DNA of 13,507 nucleotides from Cellvibrionales bacterium (GTDB taxonomy: Bacteria; Pseudomonadota; Gammaproteobacteria; Pseudomonadales; JAHEGP01). The position numbers were made by a program, and so were the translations under genes. The stretch spans positions 1 to 13,507 of the forward strand of contig JAHEGP010000067.1 in the NCBI GenBank assembly GCA_024645065.1, in the 5' to 3' direction. Of the stretch, positions 1 to 7,622 are shown one piece after another (the stretch's first letter is position 1; every line of letters starts with the position of its first letter). The notes under the pieces were generated by a model that saw only the letters and a list, made by a program, of their open reading frames with translations, ran no database searches and was not told the DNA's origin.

Positions 1-687
1 AAGTTCTCAACCCGTCTTTTTATCGCCTGTTGCATGATCGCGATGTTCAACTGCGCAAACGCCGGCATACTGCTGGACAAGTCGATCGTCGAGTTTACCG
101 CCGGCGAGGCACCTCGCAAGGACATTTGGGTTATCAACGATGACACCGAAAACGCGTACGTGAAGATCCAGGTGCTGGCGGTCAGGAATGCCGGCACCGA
201 GCAGGAAACCCGCGAGGAAATCTCCGACCCCGATCTCATCAGTTTCGTTGCGACGCCCTCCAAACTGGTCATTCCCCCCAAGGGTAGAAAGCTGATACGA
301 CTGGTTAACCTGGCCACACCGGGTTCCGAGCGCGTCTATCGGATCAACTTCACCCCGATACTGCCGCCGCTGCAGGAAGAGCAAGGCGCCACGGTTCGAG
401 TCGTTATTGCCTACCAGGTCCTCGCATTGATCCACCCGGCGAATCCCCGAGAGCAGCTGGAGATAAAACGCGAAGGTGCTGATCTGAGCTTTCGCAACAA
501 GGGCAACAGTTTCGTACTGCTCGGCGGCGGCACCCAGTGCGACCGGAACGATGCCAATTGCCAGGACTTGCCGGCCCGCCGCTTGTATGCGGGCAACGAG
601 TGGCGGGTCACCCTGCCCTACGCCGATACCCAGGTGAGCTATAGCCTCAGCAACTTCAAGGGCACGCGCGAAGAGACCATTCAGTAG
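1..687 (+). CDS. Periplasmic pilus chaperone, PapD-like (5' end outside window)
   Basis: Likely escorts fimbrial subunits through the periplasm to the usher encoded next door. The frame is open from base 1. An ATG exists at position 34, but codons 1-11 already read as a signal-peptide core (KFSTRLFIACCM...), so the real start is probably just before the window. A signal-peptidase site is plausible after NCANA (about base 63), giving a mature start GILLDKSIVEF. The body is about 200 residues of beta-strand-rich sequence with the family pattern: an N-terminal strand with RKDIWVIND, and a middle block PPKGRKLIRLVN containing the basic and alternating hydrophobic residues expected of the G1 donor strand. 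Two cysteines near the C-terminus (TQCDRNDANCQD) could form a disulfide. The usher follows 47 bases later, so the two are almost surely co-transcribed. The pilin genes are probably upstream. Family assignment rests on pattern recognition and the usher neighbour. Confidence 0.85.
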   Translation, partial: KFSTRLFIACCMIAMFNCANAGILLDKSIVEFTAGEAPRKDIWVINDDTENAYVKIQVLAVRNAGTEQETREEISDPDLISFVATPSKLVIPPKGRKLIRLVNLATPGSERVYRINFTPILPPLQEEQGATVRVVIAYQVLALIHPANPREQLEIKREGADLSFRNKGNSFVLLGGGTQCDRNDANCQDLPARRLYAGNEWRVTLPYADTQVSYSLSNFKGTREETIQ

Positions 688-734
688 ATTATCCCCGCGA
701 CTTGGCTTCCCGAAACCCGACTAACGCAGATTCG

Positions 735-3263
735 ATGCGAGTGAACTTGCGTTTGCTGCTGCTATGGTGTTCAGCCGTCGCCGCCTCCTTGAACGCCGCT
801 GAGCCCAGCCCCGAAAGTCCCGTCGCAATGCTGGTTACCGACAGGGCAGCCACTGTCACCGAGCCATCAGCTTCTGAAGTGGCTCCCAGACGTCCGGTTC
901 CAGGTAGTGTGCCCGAAGGCTTCGAGGCACTGTTTGAAGAGCAGGAAACCCTGGTGGATGTCTATTTTGCCAATCGATTTCTCAGCGCCGTACCCGCACG
1001 CTTTACCCCCGACGAGATTACCCTGTTAGACCCCGCGGCAGTAGTCGACAGGATCCCCGACCTGCTCGATCCCGCCACTGTTCTCGAGCAGCTATCAGAG
1101 AAACAAATCAGCAACCAGGAGCTGCGCTGCTATTATCGGGGACAGGAAAAATGTGGCCGTTTGGAGGCCGCTGTGGCAGGCGTTATCTTCAATCCTGACA
1201 GCTTTAGAGTCGACCTGTTTATCAATCCCGAACTGCTTGCCGTCGCCAACAGCAATGGCAATAAATACCTGCCGCCGTCCAGCGCAGGGTTTTCCCTGCT
1301 GCAAAACTTCAACTTTGCGTTCTCCGGCATTGATGGTGACATTGCCGCAAACTCTAACTTGTACTCGCTCACCTCGATCGCGTACCAACAGAACTCTCTC
1401 AAGATGGTATCGAACTATACTGACGGCGAGTTCTTTAACATCCAAACCCTGGCTTACCAACGCGACTGGGACGCCCGACGTCTGCAAGTAGGGTATTTTC
1501 TGACAGAAAACCAGGGGCTGCGCTTTTCGCGTGAATACGAGATCTCCGGGGCCCGCTTTGGAACCGCCCTGGATATGCGCGAGGACCTGCGTCAATCCAG
1601 CGGGAACGAGATCCAGATTTTCCTCCAAAGCCGGGGCGAGGTCGCAATCTTCAAGGATGGGAGACTGATTTCGAGTCGGATTTACGATGCCGGCAACCAG
1701 ATACTCGACACCTCCGACTTACCCGGTGGCGCCTACAATGTCGAGATCCGAATCAATGACAGTGGCGGCCAGCGCGTCGAAAGCCAATTCTATGTCAAAA
1801 GCAATCGCCTGCCGCCGCTTGACATGCCCCTTTATTTTCTCGAAATGGGTGAGATAACGATTCCCAAAACCCACCGGACACTGCCTGATGGCACCAACCA
1901 TTACCTGATGCGCGGCGGTATCAACAAGCGCATTTCCGGGTCGAATGCGCTGGTCGGTGGCGTCAGCAGCACCGTGGACGACAGCATGCTGGAACTTGGC
2001 TGGTTCGGCATGGGCGAGCTCTACGAGTTATCGCTCAATACTGCCTATGCCAGCGACAGGCGTTTTGGTTTCAACGGCGATTTTCGACTCAATTTCCACC
2101 GCAGTTGGCTGGTTGGCAACTACCGCCAGATCTGGGGTGACAGCGAGATCAAGGAAGACACAGCTGACCTGCTGGGTTATGTCAAACGCCAGGCCACCTT
2201 CAGTATCAACGTACCCGTTGAAGAATCCCGTTTCCAGTTCAGCGCGCGCTATATTGACGGCCCGGGCCAGGAATCTGTCGACAGCTACAGCGTTGGCTGG
2301 GATATGCCAGTATTGCGCAATCGGGATTCCAACCTGCGCCTCAATCTGCAATACACCCACGATAGCGGGCGCGACTTCTTTTTCGCCACCCTGCGCTGGC
2401 GCCTGGGCAAAGACCATTGGACTTTTAACGTCGACCCCCAGTACGTTTACGAAAACTCCAATGCAGGTACCGATAGCTACCTGCGCGGTACCGCCAATGC
2501 CAATTGGGACAGCCGCGATCGCTGGCAATCAAACCTGCGTACCAACCTGAATGCTTCAAAGGACCAGTTCGGACAGTCTGTAGGAGCCAATATGGACTGG
2601 GCAGGCGAGCTCGGCAGGATGCGCTTTGGCGCGGAACACGTCGCCGCCGAGGCAGGCAGCGCAACCGTGTTCAACGGCAATCTTGCAAGCAGCTTTACCA
2701 CCGCCGATGGTGGCTTCGCCATGGGGGGCGAAAACCAGAATCAAAGCGCTGTGATGATCGATGTCGGCGGCTCCGCTACTGAATTATCGTTTGATGTGCT
2801 GGTTAATGGCGGTCGACGCGGAATCGTCAAGGCAGGTAAAAGCTCGCTGGTGACCCTGCGGCCCTTTCAAAGTTATACGGTTCGCCTGCGCCCACGGGGC
2901 AGCAGCTTTGTCTATTTCGAGGACAAGGAATATTCGGTCACACTGTATCCCGGGAATGTCGTAAAACTGGATTGGGATGTCGACCAGGTCGATATCATCT
3001 TCGGGCGAATCATAGACCAGCGCGGCGAGGCTGTGGCGAACGCCTTGTTGCACGGTGTCGCTGGCCTGGCCACTACCGATGACGGTGGTATCTTTCAGGC
3101 CGAGTTGGTGCAGGGACAGCGCAGCATCCAGGCCCAGACACTTGACGCCACTTGCCACATCCAGATTCCCGACTATGAGCCCGTCAACGGGGTCGCCTCA
3201 GTGGGCATACTGCGTTGCAGCAGCGAGGAAGCCCTCCCACAAGGGCATAGGCATTCCCGCTAG
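735..3263 (+). CDS. Outer-membrane fimbrial usher, CS1/alpha type (TcfC/CooC-like)
   Basis: Likely the outer-membrane pore that receives chaperone-subunit complexes and assembles the fimbria. I chose ATG at 735 because it gives a compact signal peptide (MRVNLRLLLLWCSAVAASLNAA, cleavage before EPSPE). A TTG at 702 would add 11 residues with no benefit; neither start has a clear Shine-Dalgarno site. The product is about 842 residues. The N-terminal part has VPEGFEALFEEQETLVDVYFANRFL followed by the DP-rich TLLDPAAVVDRIPDLLD, the arrangement I associate with CooC/CblC/TcfC ushers. The middle is long and beta-barrel-like, alternating aromatic and polar residues (YRQIWGDSE, LQYTHDSGRDFFFATLRW). 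The C-terminus has an FGRIIDQRGEAVANALLHG stretch typical of carboxypeptidase-regulatory-like beta-sandwich domains. No adhesin gene follows: the next gene is on the other strand 15 bases later, so the fimbrial operon ends here. Confidence 0.88.
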   Translation: MRVNLRLLLLWCSAVAASLNAAEPSPESPVAMLVTDRAATVTEPSASEVAPRRPVPGSVPEGFEALFEEQETLVDVYFANRFLSAVPARFTPDEITLLDPAAVVDRIPDLLDPATVLEQLSEKQISNQELRCYYRGQEKCGRLEAAVAGVIFNPDSFRVDLFINPELLAVANSNGNKYLPPSSAGFSLLQNFNFAFSGIDGDIAANSNLYSLTSIAYQQNSLKMVSNYTDGEFFNIQTLAYQRDWDARRLQVGYFLTENQGLRFSREYEISGARFGTALDMREDLRQSSGNEIQIFLQSRGEVAIFKDGRLISSRIYDAGNQILDTSDLPGGAYNVEIRINDSGGQRVESQFYVKSNRLPPLDMPLYFLEMGEITIPKTHRTLPDGTNHYLMRGGINKRISGSNALVGGVSSTVDDSMLELGWFGMGELYELSLNTAYASDRRFGFNGDFRLNFHRSWLVGNYRQIWGDSEIKEDTADLLGYVKRQATFSINVPVEESRFQFSARYIDGPGQESVDSYSVGWDMPVLRNRDSNLRLNLQYTHDSGRDFFFATLRWRLGKDHWTFNVDPQYVYENSNAGTDSYLRGTANANWDSRDRWQSNLRTNLNASKDQFGQSVGANMDWAGELGRMRFGAEHVAAEAGSATVFNGNLASSFTTADGGFAMGGENQNQSAVMIDVGGSATELSFDVLVNGGRRGIVKAGKSSLVTLRPFQSYTVRLRPRGSSFVYFEDKEYSVTLYPGNVVKLDWDVDQVDIIFGRIIDQRGEAVANALLHGVAGLATTDDGGIFQAELVQGQRSIQAQTLDATCHIQIPDYEPVNGVASVGILRCSSEEALPQGHRHSR

Positions 3264-3278
3264 CGAGTGGGGCCGCTG

Positions 3279-4085
3279 TCAGTTTACGACCAACACATCC
3301 GCATGGGTGTTATCCAGCAATTTCTCTGAGGTGTTGCCAAACAACTTACCCCTGATCCCACTGCGCCCCACCGTGCCCATGACCACCAGATCCACACCGA
3401 TGGCTTCGACCAGGCCAGAGATGACTTCAGCTGCCGCACCGGCCTCAACATGAACCTGCTCGATGGGCACCCCGCAACGCAGCGCCAATTCTTCCGCGTT
3501 GGGCCGTTCATAGTTACTCCTGAAGGCATTGACGAAGTGAAGCTCGCTCCCGGTCGCTTCAACCAGGCCCCGCGCAACGCTGATGATCTGGTTGTTCAAC
3601 CATACATGCGCGCCATCGCCTGCATTAATGTTGACCGCCGCCAATATGCGATGGTGCTGCCAGGAAGTATACTCCCTGGCCAATAGCACCGGGCAGGGGG
3701 AGTTGCGCAAAAGCTCCCAGTCGGACGTCAATCGCAACTGACGCTGCAATTCGCTGTGATCAAAGCTGTATTTAACCAGCATGTTGGCGCTGCAGCGAGC
3801 TGCGGCGGCAACGGCAGCACTGCGCCAGTCGCGGCCGGCCTCGATCTCGCTGCTTGCACTGACGCCCTTCTCGCGCGCCAGCACCAGCAGCTCGGTGCAA
3901 AGCTGTTCCAGGGGTTCCAGCAGAATTCTGTCCGCCGCGACCCTGGAGCTTTCCTCCTGCAGTTCGGCACAAGCAAAAAGGTGCAGCTTGGCGCCGGTTG
4001 CGTGCGCAAGCTGCAAGGCGCGCTCGAAAGCCACCTGTCGACTGAGTGTGGGGTCGACAAGTGCCATGATTCTGTGGACTTGCAT
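3279..4085 (-). CDS. Tandem universal stress protein (UspA superfamily, UspE-like)
   Basis: Cytoplasmic stress protein of 268 residues built from two Usp domains (about residues 1-140 and 145-268). The first opens with the typical VHRIMALVDP strand. The second carries the nucleotide-binding signature near its end, VVMGTVGRSGIRGKLFGN, which fits G-2x-G-9x-G(N/S/T), so ATP binding by the C-terminal domain is likely. The first domain lacks an equivalent glycine motif (PCPVLLAREY follows directly). The start is ATG at 4085; an extra in-frame TTG just before it is ignored because AAGGAGG sits six bases upstream of the ATG. It lies 21 bases downstream of ctaA on the same strand and is probably co-transcribed with it. 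A roughly 9-bp imperfect hairpin (4116-4136) lies at the end of ctaA, before this ribosome binding site. The family is clear; the trigger it responds to cannot be read from the sequence. Confidence 0.9.
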   Translation of the reverse strand: MQVHRIMALVDPTLSRQVAFERALQLAHATGAKLHLFACAELQEESSRVAADRILLEPLEQLCTELLVLAREKGVSASSEIEAGRDWRSAAVAAAARCSANMLVKYSFDHSELQRQLRLTSDWELLRNSPCPVLLAREYTSWQHHRILAAVNINAGDGAHVWLNNQIISVARGLVEATGSELHFVNAFRSNYERPNAEELALRCGVPIEQVHVEAGAAAEVISGLVEAIGVDLVVMGTVGRSGIRGKLFGNTSEKLLDNTHADVLVVN

Positions 4086-4091
4086 CAATCG

Positions 4092-4098
4092 CCTCCTT
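4092..4098 (-). promoter_or_regulatory. Strong ribosome binding site of the Usp gene
   Basis: AAGGAGG on the minus strand, six bases before the ATG at 4085. It fixes ATG rather than the adjacent TTG (4088) as the start, and predicts efficient translation. Confidence 0.85.
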
Positions 4099-4106
4099 CC
4101 TGAGAG

Positions 4107-5186
4107 CTAGGTTGCTGGCGTTATACCATAGCGCCAACGATTGACAACCGAACTATTTGCCATGCGAAAGCTGACATATAGCGCACTGGTAAACAGGCAA
4201 ATGGCCCCGACCTGGTGCGCCGCCGCCAGGGGTACAGGCACCAAATACAACAAAGTGCTAATGCCAAGGCTTACCTGCAGCGCCAGGATCCCGACCATCA
4301 GCAAGACCCCGATGCGCAAGCCGCCCGCGACCCCCGAGCGAAGCGTCATCCACGCAAATACCAAGATCAGTCCGCTCAGGAAATAGGCGAGCATGCGGTG
4401 ATTGAACTGGATTGTGCCGATATCCTCCAGAGCCGCCAGCCAAAAAGGTTGGCTACCATACAGACCAGGCGGTAAAAACGACTGCCCCATCAATGGCCAA
4501 TTGTTATAAGCGAGCCCGGCATGGGTGCCAGCCACCAGGCCACCGGACAGTATCATCACAAACAACAGGCCTGTAATGGCATAGGAAAAGCGCCTTAAAC
4601 CCGGGCGCTGAGCGACCTCTGCGCTGCCAGGTCGTTGCAGCAGACCCCAAGCCAACCATAGCATGTAGGCGTATATCAAAACCGCAGTGCCCAGGTGTGC
4701 CGTCAGCCGATATTGGCTGACGTGGGGCCTGTCCACCAGGCCACTTTTCACCATAAACCATCCTAACAGGCCCTGAAACGCGCCCATCATGAAAAGCAAC
4801 AGCAATTTGGGCGTCAGCTGCGCAGGGAGGCGCCGGGTAAAGTAGAAAAACAGGAATGGAACCAGAAACAGCAAACCAATCAAACGGCCCAGCAGTCGGT
4901 GGGCGTACTCAAAATAGTAAATCGACTTGAACTCTTCCAGCGACATGCCCCGATTGATCTTCTGGTATTCAGGAAATTGTTGATACTTGATGAAATTTTG
5001 CTGCCAACTTTCATCGCTCAGCGGCGGGATAGCTCCCATCAGAGGCTTCCACTCCACCATGGAAAGGCCGGAGTCGGTCAGGCGAGTGACGCCCCCGAGC
5101 AGTATCATCCCGAGGATGACAGCTGCGCAAAACATCAGCCAGCTCGCTATTTGCCTGTGGTAGGTCTTGTGGTCTGCATTTGCCAT
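4107..5186 (-). CDS. ctaA: Heme A synthase (COX15/CtaA family, type 2)
   Basis: Inner-membrane monooxygenase that oxidises the C8 methyl of heme O to a formyl group, making heme A for aa3-type cytochrome oxidases. The protein is 359 residues with about eight hydrophobic segments, the usual size for the proteobacterial/mitochondrial COX15 form. Diagnostic blocks are GGVTRLTDSGLSMVEWKP (residues 31-48), FEYAHRLLGR (His96), SQYRLTAHLG (His164), THAGLAYNNWPLMG, FNHRMLAY (His263) and AAAHQVGA (His324). These four histidines match the paired heme-ligand positions of the two four-helix halves. The ATG at 5186 starts MANADHKTYHRQIASWL, normal for the family. A GAGG lies about 14 bases upstream, too far to be a strong site. 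It heads a two-gene unit with the Usp gene. The usual partners (ctaB/cyoE, SURF1, SCO1, oxidase subunits) are not in this window. Confidence 0.96.
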   Translation of the reverse strand: MANADHKTYHRQIASWLMFCAAVILGMILLGGVTRLTDSGLSMVEWKPLMGAIPPLSDESWQQNFIKYQQFPEYQKINRGMSLEEFKSIYYFEYAHRLLGRLIGLLFLVPFLFFYFTRRLPAQLTPKLLLLFMMGAFQGLLGWFMVKSGLVDRPHVSQYRLTAHLGTAVLIYAYMLWLAWGLLQRPGSAEVAQRPGLRRFSYAITGLLFVMILSGGLVAGTHAGLAYNNWPLMGQSFLPPGLYGSQPFWLAALEDIGTIQFNHRMLAYFLSGLILVFAWMTLRSGVAGGLRIGVLLMVGILALQVSLGISTLLYLVPVPLAAAHQVGAICLFTSALYVSFRMANSSVVNRWRYGITPAT

Positions 5187-5270
5187 ATTGCCAAAAGTTT
5201 CCTCTGTTCAATGCGCTAATCGTGTTTTCGGTTCGTCCAGCAAGCGGGTAGTCGCCACTTTTGATGATGC

Positions 5271-5306
5271 TTGTCCCGCCCGCCGCACCACGACTACAAT
5301 AGTCGT
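5271..5306 (+). promoter_or_regulatory. Candidate promoter of yciH with a dyad over the -10
   Basis: TTGTCC (5271-5276) and TACAAT (5295-5300) are 18 bases apart and resemble -35 and -10 boxes; transcription would start near 5307, giving a leader of about 58 bases. The -10 is embedded in a perfect 7-bp inverted repeat with a 3-base centre, ACGACTA-CAA-TAGTCGT (5290-5306), which could be an operator. The rest of the 5187-5364 divergent region must also hold the ctaA promoter, for which I see no convincing match. Confidence 0.45.
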
Positions 5307-5364
5307 TTCGGACCTGGTGTTCACCGGCTTGCCCGGACCAAACAACTCGACAGGACCCCCAGCT

Positions 5365-5724
5365 GTGAAAACGAACCGATCCGGCACCCTGGTTTACTCT
5401 ACTGGCCTCGGTCGCATCTGCCCGGAGTGCCGCCAACAGGCTTCCCGCTGCCAGTGCTCACAAAAACCGCAGCTGCCCCGCGGCGATGGCATCGTTCGCA
5501 TCTCCCGCGAAACCAAGGGGCGCAAGGGCAAGGGTGTCACACTGGTCAGCGGAGTGCCTCTGGCAGCTCCTGAACTCAAGGCCTACGCCGCGAACCTGAA
5601 AAAACTCTGCGGCAGCGGCGGCGCCATCAAAAACGGGGTTATCGAGGTCCAGGGCGACCATCGCGACCGTCTATTCGCCGAACTGCAAAAGCAGGGTTGG
5701 ACGGTCAAACTCAGCGGCGGATGA
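5365..5724 (+). CDS. yciH: SUI1/eIF1-family translation factor YciH
   Basis: Homologue of eukaryotic eIF1, thought to influence start-codon selection on the 30S subunit. The product is 119 residues. The start is GTG at 5365, preceded by AGGA at 5352-5355 with nine bases of spacing, and it gives the expected N-terminus (KTNRSGTLVYSTGLGRICPEC). An earlier in-frame ATG at 5167 would overlap the ctaA start and add 66 unrelated residues, so I rejected it. The SUI1 core runs from GDGIVRISRETKGRKGKGVTLVSG to the C-terminus with LKKLCGSGGAIKNGVIEVQGDHRD and a final VKLSGG, all family-typical. Upstream of it, CPEC and CQC at about residues 19-31 form a CxxC...CxC set that could bind zinc. It is divergent from ctaA and convergent with the WS/DGAT-like gene, whose stop lies ten bases away. 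Confidence 0.95.
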   Translation: MKTNRSGTLVYSTGLGRICPECRQQASRCQCSQKPQLPRGDGIVRISRETKGRKGKGVTLVSGVPLAAPELKAYAANLKKLCGSGGAIKNGVIEVQGDHRDRLFAELQKQGWTVKLSGG

Positions 5725-5733
5725 GCCGCGCTG

Positions 5734-7221
5734 TCACCTGCGCGACCGGTTCCGCGAGCCCGCTCTTTGCCCGTTACGCCGCTTGCGAACGCCGCCTTTC
5801 CCTCGACCTTTTGCAGCCTGATCCTTGCTTGCCGGGATTTTTGCCAGTCCGTGATAGCTTTCGTTGACACCCTGCGCCACAAGACCGAGGTCAGGGAGCA
5901 GGTCGTAGTCACCATTGAAAGCCCAATGCACCTTGCCGTTGTAACTCGTCAGTAACGTAGCCAGACCGGTCCCGGCCATTAGCGGCAGGTGAGTATAGAT
6001 CTCGGCTTTTTCTGCCCCCATGGAATACATTTGCCGGGACGCATGGGCGACGCCTGTCATCAGCGAGTTGGCACAGGAACTCTTTCCAGTGGTAAACAGC
6101 GACAGCAGTCCAGCTGGAACTCGCGCCGCGACGTCTACCAGCAGATCCGGCGTTGCGCCTGATTGCCCACTCAGACGCTCTACCTCAGCGGCTATACGCT
6201 TGATTCTGGCCAGGGGATCAGACTCGCCCACAGGCAGCGGTAACACCCAGGTTATGATCCCGTCAGTGGCAGCCGACCGGGTATGTGCGAGGCCGGTTAC
6301 CGGTACAGCCAGATTGAACTCACTATTCTTCAGGTCGAACTGTCGCTCAGCGAACAGTTTGTGGATACCCCCCGCCAACAGGCTGAGCAATACGGTAGTT
6401 AGCGTGTAGCCCCCCTCTTGACTGAAGTCCAGCAAAGGCTGCATGGGCAAGCGGAGCCACTCAACCCGACGGTGAGTCGATAACTCCCCGTTGACGGGCG
6501 TATCCGGGGGGCGACGAATCATGGAACTCAGCGAACTTCTCACGGCACCCAGACGCTTTTCCAACTCCCCTATCCCCTCCCTGGGGCGCCGCAACAACTC
6601 GCCTGCGTTACGCAAGGCATCAATCGGCTGGGAATACCTGCGATTCCACTCATCCCACAACAACGAAACCTCGGACGGAGGCTTGCCCGGCGCAAAGGGA
6701 GGGGCCTGGGGCAGGGTCTGCTCAGGCGTGGGTGACATCAGCACATGATTGATGATGAGTCCGTCGAGGCTTGACAGCATGCAGTGATGGATTTTACTGA
6801 TGATGGCATACTGGCGCCCCGGCAGACCCTCGACCAGCCAAAGCTCCCACAGAGGCCGCTCCCGGTCCAGGGCGCGCTCCAGGATTCGAGATGTCAGGTT
6901 TTTTAGCTGCTCGGTCGAACCAGGCCGCGGCACGGCGGTGTGGCGAATATGATATTCCAGATTAAAAGAGGTATCGTCGATCCATACCGGGATATCGGCG
7001 TAGGATATCCATTTCAATTTTTTTCGGTAACGCGGTACTCGGTGCAAAATCGCAGCCACATGTTTTCGGAAGGCATCAATATTGACGCCTCCGTCCTCAC
7101 CTAGCAGTGGACCGTTGCAGTAAATTTCCGTCGACACGATATGCATCGGCGTAGTGGGCGACTCCAGCACCAATAACTGCAAGTCCTGTGCCGAGAGCCT
7201 TTCGTAATTTGCAGCTGCCAT
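5734..7221 (-). CDS. WS/DGAT-family O-acyltransferase homologue with altered signature motifs
   Basis: Belongs to the bifunctional wax ester synthase/acyl-CoA:diacylglycerol acyltransferase family, which makes storage neutral lipids from acyl-CoA. The product is 495 residues, normal length. Family marks are the N-terminal LSAQDLQLLVLESPTTPMH, the PLWELWLVEGL block near residue 125, and a C-terminal half with LLTSYNGKVHWAFNGDYD. The catalytic region reads KIHHCMLSSLDG (His145, His146): both histidines are present, but the HHxxxDG motif is HHCMLSS, the first DG being replaced by SS and a DG appearing three residues later. The ND of the usual NDVVL block is TT (TLTTVLL, residues 273-279), and the SNVPGP block reads SLMTGV (386-391). 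The last 35 residues are very rich in Lys/Arg. The start ATG is preceded by GGGGG four bases upstream. The family is secure; activity or substrate may differ from classical members. Confidence 0.88.
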   Translation of the reverse strand: MAAANYERLSAQDLQLLVLESPTTPMHIVSTEIYCNGPLLGEDGGVNIDAFRKHVAAILHRVPRYRKKLKWISYADIPVWIDDTSFNLEYHIRHTAVPRPGSTEQLKNLTSRILERALDRERPLWELWLVEGLPGRQYAIISKIHHCMLSSLDGLIINHVLMSPTPEQTLPQAPPFAPGKPPSEVSLLWDEWNRRYSQPIDALRNAGELLRRPREGIGELEKRLGAVRSSLSSMIRRPPDTPVNGELSTHRRVEWLRLPMQPLLDFSQEGGYTLTTVLLSLLAGGIHKLFAERQFDLKNSEFNLAVPVTGLAHTRSAATDGIITWVLPLPVGESDPLARIKRIAAEVERLSGQSGATPDLLVDVAARVPAGLLSLFTTGKSSCANSLMTGVAHASRQMYSMGAEKAEIYTHLPLMAGTGLATLLTSYNGKVHWAFNGDYDLLPDLGLVAQGVNESYHGLAKIPASKDQAAKGRGKGGVRKRRNGQRAGSRNRSRR

Positions 7222-7356
7222 ATTACCCCCAGGGGCCGGGTATTCGAGTCAACAGGCGCCCTGTCATGTGGTCCTGGATACCCTGCGAGCGTTTCCGCTG
7301 AGTCGTCACCCGGTAACGCCGGGATCTTTCCGAAAACCGTTCGTTTCAGCGCCGCG

Positions 7357-7385
7357 ATTATCCCTGAATATCCCCGGGGTGAAAA
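7357..7385 (-). promoter_or_regulatory. Possible promoter of the WS/DGAT-like gene
   Basis: On the minus strand TTTTCA (7385-7380) and GATAAT (7362-7357) are 17 bases apart, a fair match to sigma70 boxes. Transcription would start near 7350, about 130 bases before the ATG at 7221. It is supported only by box similarity and position. Confidence 0.3.
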
Positions 7386-7542
7386 GCACCGCGGCCTCAT
7401 CTATTCATCCAGGGCCGGAAGATCGGCAACCGCCCCAGGCCACACTATGTCGCGTCAGGCCCCGGGCTATGGTAGTGTAACGATTCCATGACTGCGCGAT
7501 TTACAGCCATCCAGGTGCCTGGTTGTGTTGCCACAACGGGCC

Positions 7543-7587
7543 GTTTGCCTGGGTTAGCCCAGAGCAAACTCGCCGCCGGGCTAATCC
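7543..7587 (+). promoter_or_regulatory. Two mutually exclusive hairpins upstream of the DUF1232 gene
   Basis: Hairpin 1 is GTTTGC-CTGGG, loop TTAG, CCCAG-A-GCAAAC (7543-7569): 11 pairs with one bulged A. Hairpin 2 pairs GGGTTAGCCC (7551-7560) with GGGCTAATCC (7578-7587): ten pairs including one G-U, loop 17. They share bases 7551-7562, so only one can form at a time. They end 35 bases before the start codon at 7623. No T-run follows either, so they are not simple terminators. Structure is seen in the sequence; a regulatory role is inference. Confidence 0.5.
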
Positions 7588-7622
7588 AGCAAGAAACAAC
7601 TTTGTAGAGTTTTAGACTAAAT

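Larger units (their letters stand above)
7222..7622. other. Divergent non-coding region between the WS/DGAT-like and DUF1232 genes
   Basis: About 400 bases with no gene I can support. Short open frames here (for example 7268-7480 +) have no family pattern and no good ribosome binding site. The left part holds the possible minus-strand promoter. The right part (7511-7587) is dense in inverted repeats: CCAGG-TG-CCTGG (7511-7522), GTTGTG-TTGC-CACAAC (7522-7537), and the two overlapping hairpins annotated separately. I see no strong plus-strand promoter or ribosome binding site before the ATG at 7623. Confidence 0.6.

Noticed and set aside
1095..1628. Long minus-strand open frame inside the usher gene
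   Set aside because: It is the antisense shadow of a clearly coding plus-strand gene. The same applies to other long antisense frames within the usher, the NRPS and the ketosynthase (for example 12307-13164).
5167..5724. Longer yciH start at ATG 5167
   Set aside because: It overlaps the ctaA start, adds 66 residues unlike any YciH, and lacks a ribosome binding site. GTG 5365 has AGGA at good spacing.
5713..5732. Hairpin AGCG-G-CGG / CCG-CGCT between the convergent ends of yciH and the WS/DGAT-like gene, as a bidirectional terminator
   Set aside because: Only seven pairs with a bulge and no T-run on either strand; it overlaps the yciH stop and reaches the last base of that gap. Not strong enough to call.
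7268..7480. Small plus-strand open frame in the 7222-7622 gap
   Set aside because: Pro/Arg/Ser-rich translation typical of non-coding GC-rich DNA, no ribosome binding site and no recognisable domain.
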